DNA of 7,385 nucleotides from positions 1 through 7,385 of the forward strand of contig DBKX01000299.1 in assembly GCA_002297865.1 (NCBI GenBank), given 5' to 3'. The number at the start of each line of letters is the position of its first letter. Position 1 is the stretch's first letter. Shown piece by piece: positions 5,899-7,385 of this stretch. Both the position numbers and the translations under genes were made by a program. The notes under the pieces are model-generated. The model ran no database searches and was not told the DNA's origin. It worked only from the letters and a program-made list of their open reading frames with translations. This stretch comes from Lachnoclostridium sp. UBA739 (lineage in GTDB: Bacteria > Bacillota_A > Clostridia > Lachnospirales > Lachnospiraceae).

Positions 5899-6549
5899 AT
5901 GATACAGGGTGCAATCTTCGATATGGACGGCCTAATGTTTGATACAGAGAGACTCTCTAACGAAGGATGGCTTCAGGCGGCAAAAGAATTGAATTATCCC
6001 ATTACTGCTATTACGGTGGCAAAGATACGAGGAACGAACATTGCGACTAGTAAACAAATATTTAAAAAGGAGTTTGGCAATACAGTGGATTTCGAAGCTG
6101 CATTGGACGTGCAGCATCGTTATATCGATAAGGTTATTGAAGAAAATGGAGTGCCTGTAAAGCCTGGACTATTCGTTTTGCTTAAGTATTTAAAAGAAAA
6201 TGGAATAAAATTAGCAGTTGCTACGTCTACCGCACGTGAGAGGGCAGAACGGTTCTTAAAAAAGGCTCTCGTTTATGAGTATTTTGATACTTTGGCATTT
6301 GGTGATGAGGTAAAGAATGGAAAGCCTGCACCTGATATTTTTCTGTTGGCGGCAGAAAAACTTTCTCTGCATCCAGAAAACTGCGTTGTGTTTGAGGATA
6401 GTCCTCATGGCATTAAAGCTGCATATGGAGCAAAGACGAAAGTGATTGGGGTACAGGATTTAGCTGAGTTTGATGAAACTGTTTATAAGATGCTTAATTA
6501 CGACTGTAAAACACTGAGTGATGCAATACCTCTTATAAAAACTTTGTAA
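5899..6549 (+). CDS. HAD-superfamily hydrolase, beta-phosphoglucomutase-like
   Basis: This 216-residue cytoplasmic protein belongs to HAD subfamily IA (PgmB/Gph/YqaB type). Such enzymes hydrolyse or transfer phosphate through an aspartyl-phosphate intermediate. All four motifs are present: D8-x-D10-G-L (nucleophile and acid/base), S110 or T109/T111 in VATST, K142 in GKPAPD (141-146), and E166-D167 for Mg2+. Residues about 16-80 form the helical C1 cap. The usual family length is 210-225, so it is complete. The substrate cannot be read from sequence; a sugar phosphate or phosphoglycolate-type compound is likely. It follows the 76-residue gene on the same strand and ends just before a strong terminator. 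The start is ATG 5899, not 5881. Confidence 0.93.
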   Translation: MIQGAIFDMDGLMFDTERLSNEGWLQAAKELNYPITAITVAKIRGTNIATSKQIFKKEFGNTVDFEAALDVQHRYIDKVIEENGVPVKPGLFVLLKYLKENGIKLAVATSTARERAERFLKKALVYEYFDTLAFGDEVKNGKPAPDIFLLAAEKLSLHPENCVVFEDSPHGIKAAYGAKTKVIGVQDLAEFDETVYKMLNYDCKTLSDAIPLIKTL

Positions 6550-6554
6550 GACTC

Positions 6555-6594
6555 AAAAAAGGCTCTAAGTGCATGAAACACTTAGAGCCTTTTG
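6555..6594. terminator. bidirectional rho-independent terminator
   Basis: GGCTCTAAGTG (6561-6571) and CACTTAGAGCC (6579-6589) form a perfect 11-bp stem with a 7-base loop. The stem is flanked by AAAAAA on the left and TTTT on the right. Read on the plus strand it ends the HAD transcript; read on the minus strand it has a run of six T and ends the convergent CLC transcript. Confidence 0.93.
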
Positions 6595-6609
6595 CATTGT
6601 AAAGTGTGC

Positions 6610-7385
6610 TTAATCATGTGTTTTTCGATTCACAAACTTTGTTTTATATTTTGAATATACAATGGTCTGGTCGGAATAAAGACCATAGTATCCAGACATT
6701 AGATAACTTACGCTTATGGCAATTAAGAAATAAGGAACTCCTTCAAATCCAAATAATTCAAAACTGATAAACATAGAGGTTATCGGGCAGTTTGTAACAC
6801 CACAGAATACAGCGATCATACCAGTGGCTGCACATAACGATGGGGAAATACCCATAATCGTACCGAATACACATCCAAAAGCTGCACCAATAAAGAAGGA
6901 AGGTACAATTTCACCGCCCTTAAAACCGGCTTCCAGTGTGAGAGTGGTTAAAATCATTTTCCAGAAGAATGCAAGTGGTTTTACATGGGTATGAATTGTC
7001 TCGTCGATAACTGGAATTCCAGCACCCAGGTAATCCGTTGTACCAAGCAGTTTTGTTATGATTAAAATCAAACAACTGGCAAAAATGATTCGGATGTATG
7101 GGTTCTTTATGTATTTTCGGAATAAATCACCTGTATTGTGTAGCATCATACAAAATAGAACGCTAAGCAGTGCGCAGAACATTGCAAGTAGGATAATTTT
7201 TAAGCAAGGAACAATATGCAAAGAAGGTATTTGCATAATTTTAAAGTTTTCCGCGTCAATTCCCATTTTAGCTGAGAACATGGAGGCTATAATAGAAGAA
7301 AATACACATGGCATCAAAGCTGCATAATACATGATTCCAACACTGACAACTTCCAAAGAGAAGATGGCAGCAGCCATAGGTGTTT
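6610..7385 (-). CDS. CLC-family anion transporter, 3' part (CLC-F-like)
   Basis: Only the C-terminal 257 or so residues are visible; the gene continues past the right edge. The ATG at 7377 is internal, because the upstream codons in the window (Pro, Thr) stay open and match the CLC pattern of small residues before the AIFSLEV helix. This is a multi-span membrane protein moving halide or fluoride, usually in exchange for protons. Visible motifs are GFKGGEIVPSFFIGAAFG, corresponding to the GxFxP anion-filter region, and then CGVTNCPITS, FELFG and a terminal SGYYGLYSDQTI. The GFKGGE form and the ending resemble CLC-F fluoride/proton antiporters more than classic chloride CLCs, by recall. The diagnostic GxEG(P/T) segment lies outside the window. 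There is no C-terminal CBS domain. The gene converges on the HAD gene and shares its terminator. Confidence 0.88.
   Translation of the reverse strand, partial: TPMAAAIFSLEVVSVGIMYYAALMPCVFSSIIASMFSAKMGIDAENFKIMQIPSLHIVPCLKIILLAMFCALLSVLFCMMLHNTGDLFRKYIKNPYIRIIFASCLILIITKLLGTTDYLGAGIPVIDETIHTHVKPLAFFWKMILTTLTLEAGFKGGEIVPSFFIGAAFGCVFGTIMGISPSLCAATGMIAVFCGVTNCPITSMFISFELFGFEGVPYFLIAISVSYLMSGYYGLYSDQTIVYSKYKTKFVNRKTHD

Noticed and set aside
7058..7327. 89-residue plus-strand frame
   Set aside because: It is a shadow of the CLC gene on the opposite strand.

Overview
The window is AT-rich DNA with strong AGGAGG-type ribosome binding sites, short intergenic gaps and hairpin terminators. This fits a low-GC Firmicute, most likely a gut Clostridia/Lachnospiraceae member. 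The taxonomic guess rests on gene style and codon use only.

The left three quarters (about 1-5433) look like a compact RiPP (ribosomally made, post-translationally modified peptide) cluster. A near-consensus promoter at 88-116 precedes a 524-residue radical SAM/SPASM peptide maturase (191-1765). Fourteen bases later, behind a very strong ribosome binding site, comes a 75-residue Cys-rich precursor peptide (1780-2007). It has a short Cys-free leader and six cysteines arranged C-x-C ... C-x-x-C-x-C-x-C. A 14-bp hairpin (2105-2146) follows and is probably a partial terminator that favours precursor mRNA. Next are a VanZ-family membrane protein with a large extra C-terminal domain (2188-3582), a candidate self-immunity factor, and an ABC exporter without a C39 leader-peptidase domain (3622-5433). 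In the proposed pathway the maturase installs thioether (sactipeptide- or ranthipeptide-type) crosslinks from Cys residues, the ABC protein exports the product, and the VanZ-like protein may protect the producer envelope. No leader protease or regulator gene is visible.

The right part (about 5434-7385) looks like ordinary chromosomal backbone. It holds a protein-like small reading frame that lacks a convincing start codon (about 5447-5611, possibly the broken edge of the resident locus), a translationally linked 76-residue conserved-looking small protein (5614-5844), and a HAD-superfamily phosphatase/phosphoglucomutase-like protein (5899-6549). A bidirectional terminator (6555-6594) separates these from the 3' part of a convergent CLC-family anion transporter (6610-7385, minus strand) with CLC-F (fluoride exporter)-like motifs.

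The possibly undescribed system is the RiPP cluster: a Cys-rich precursor resembling but not matching ruminococcin C, its dedicated maturase, and an unusual two-part VanZ protein.
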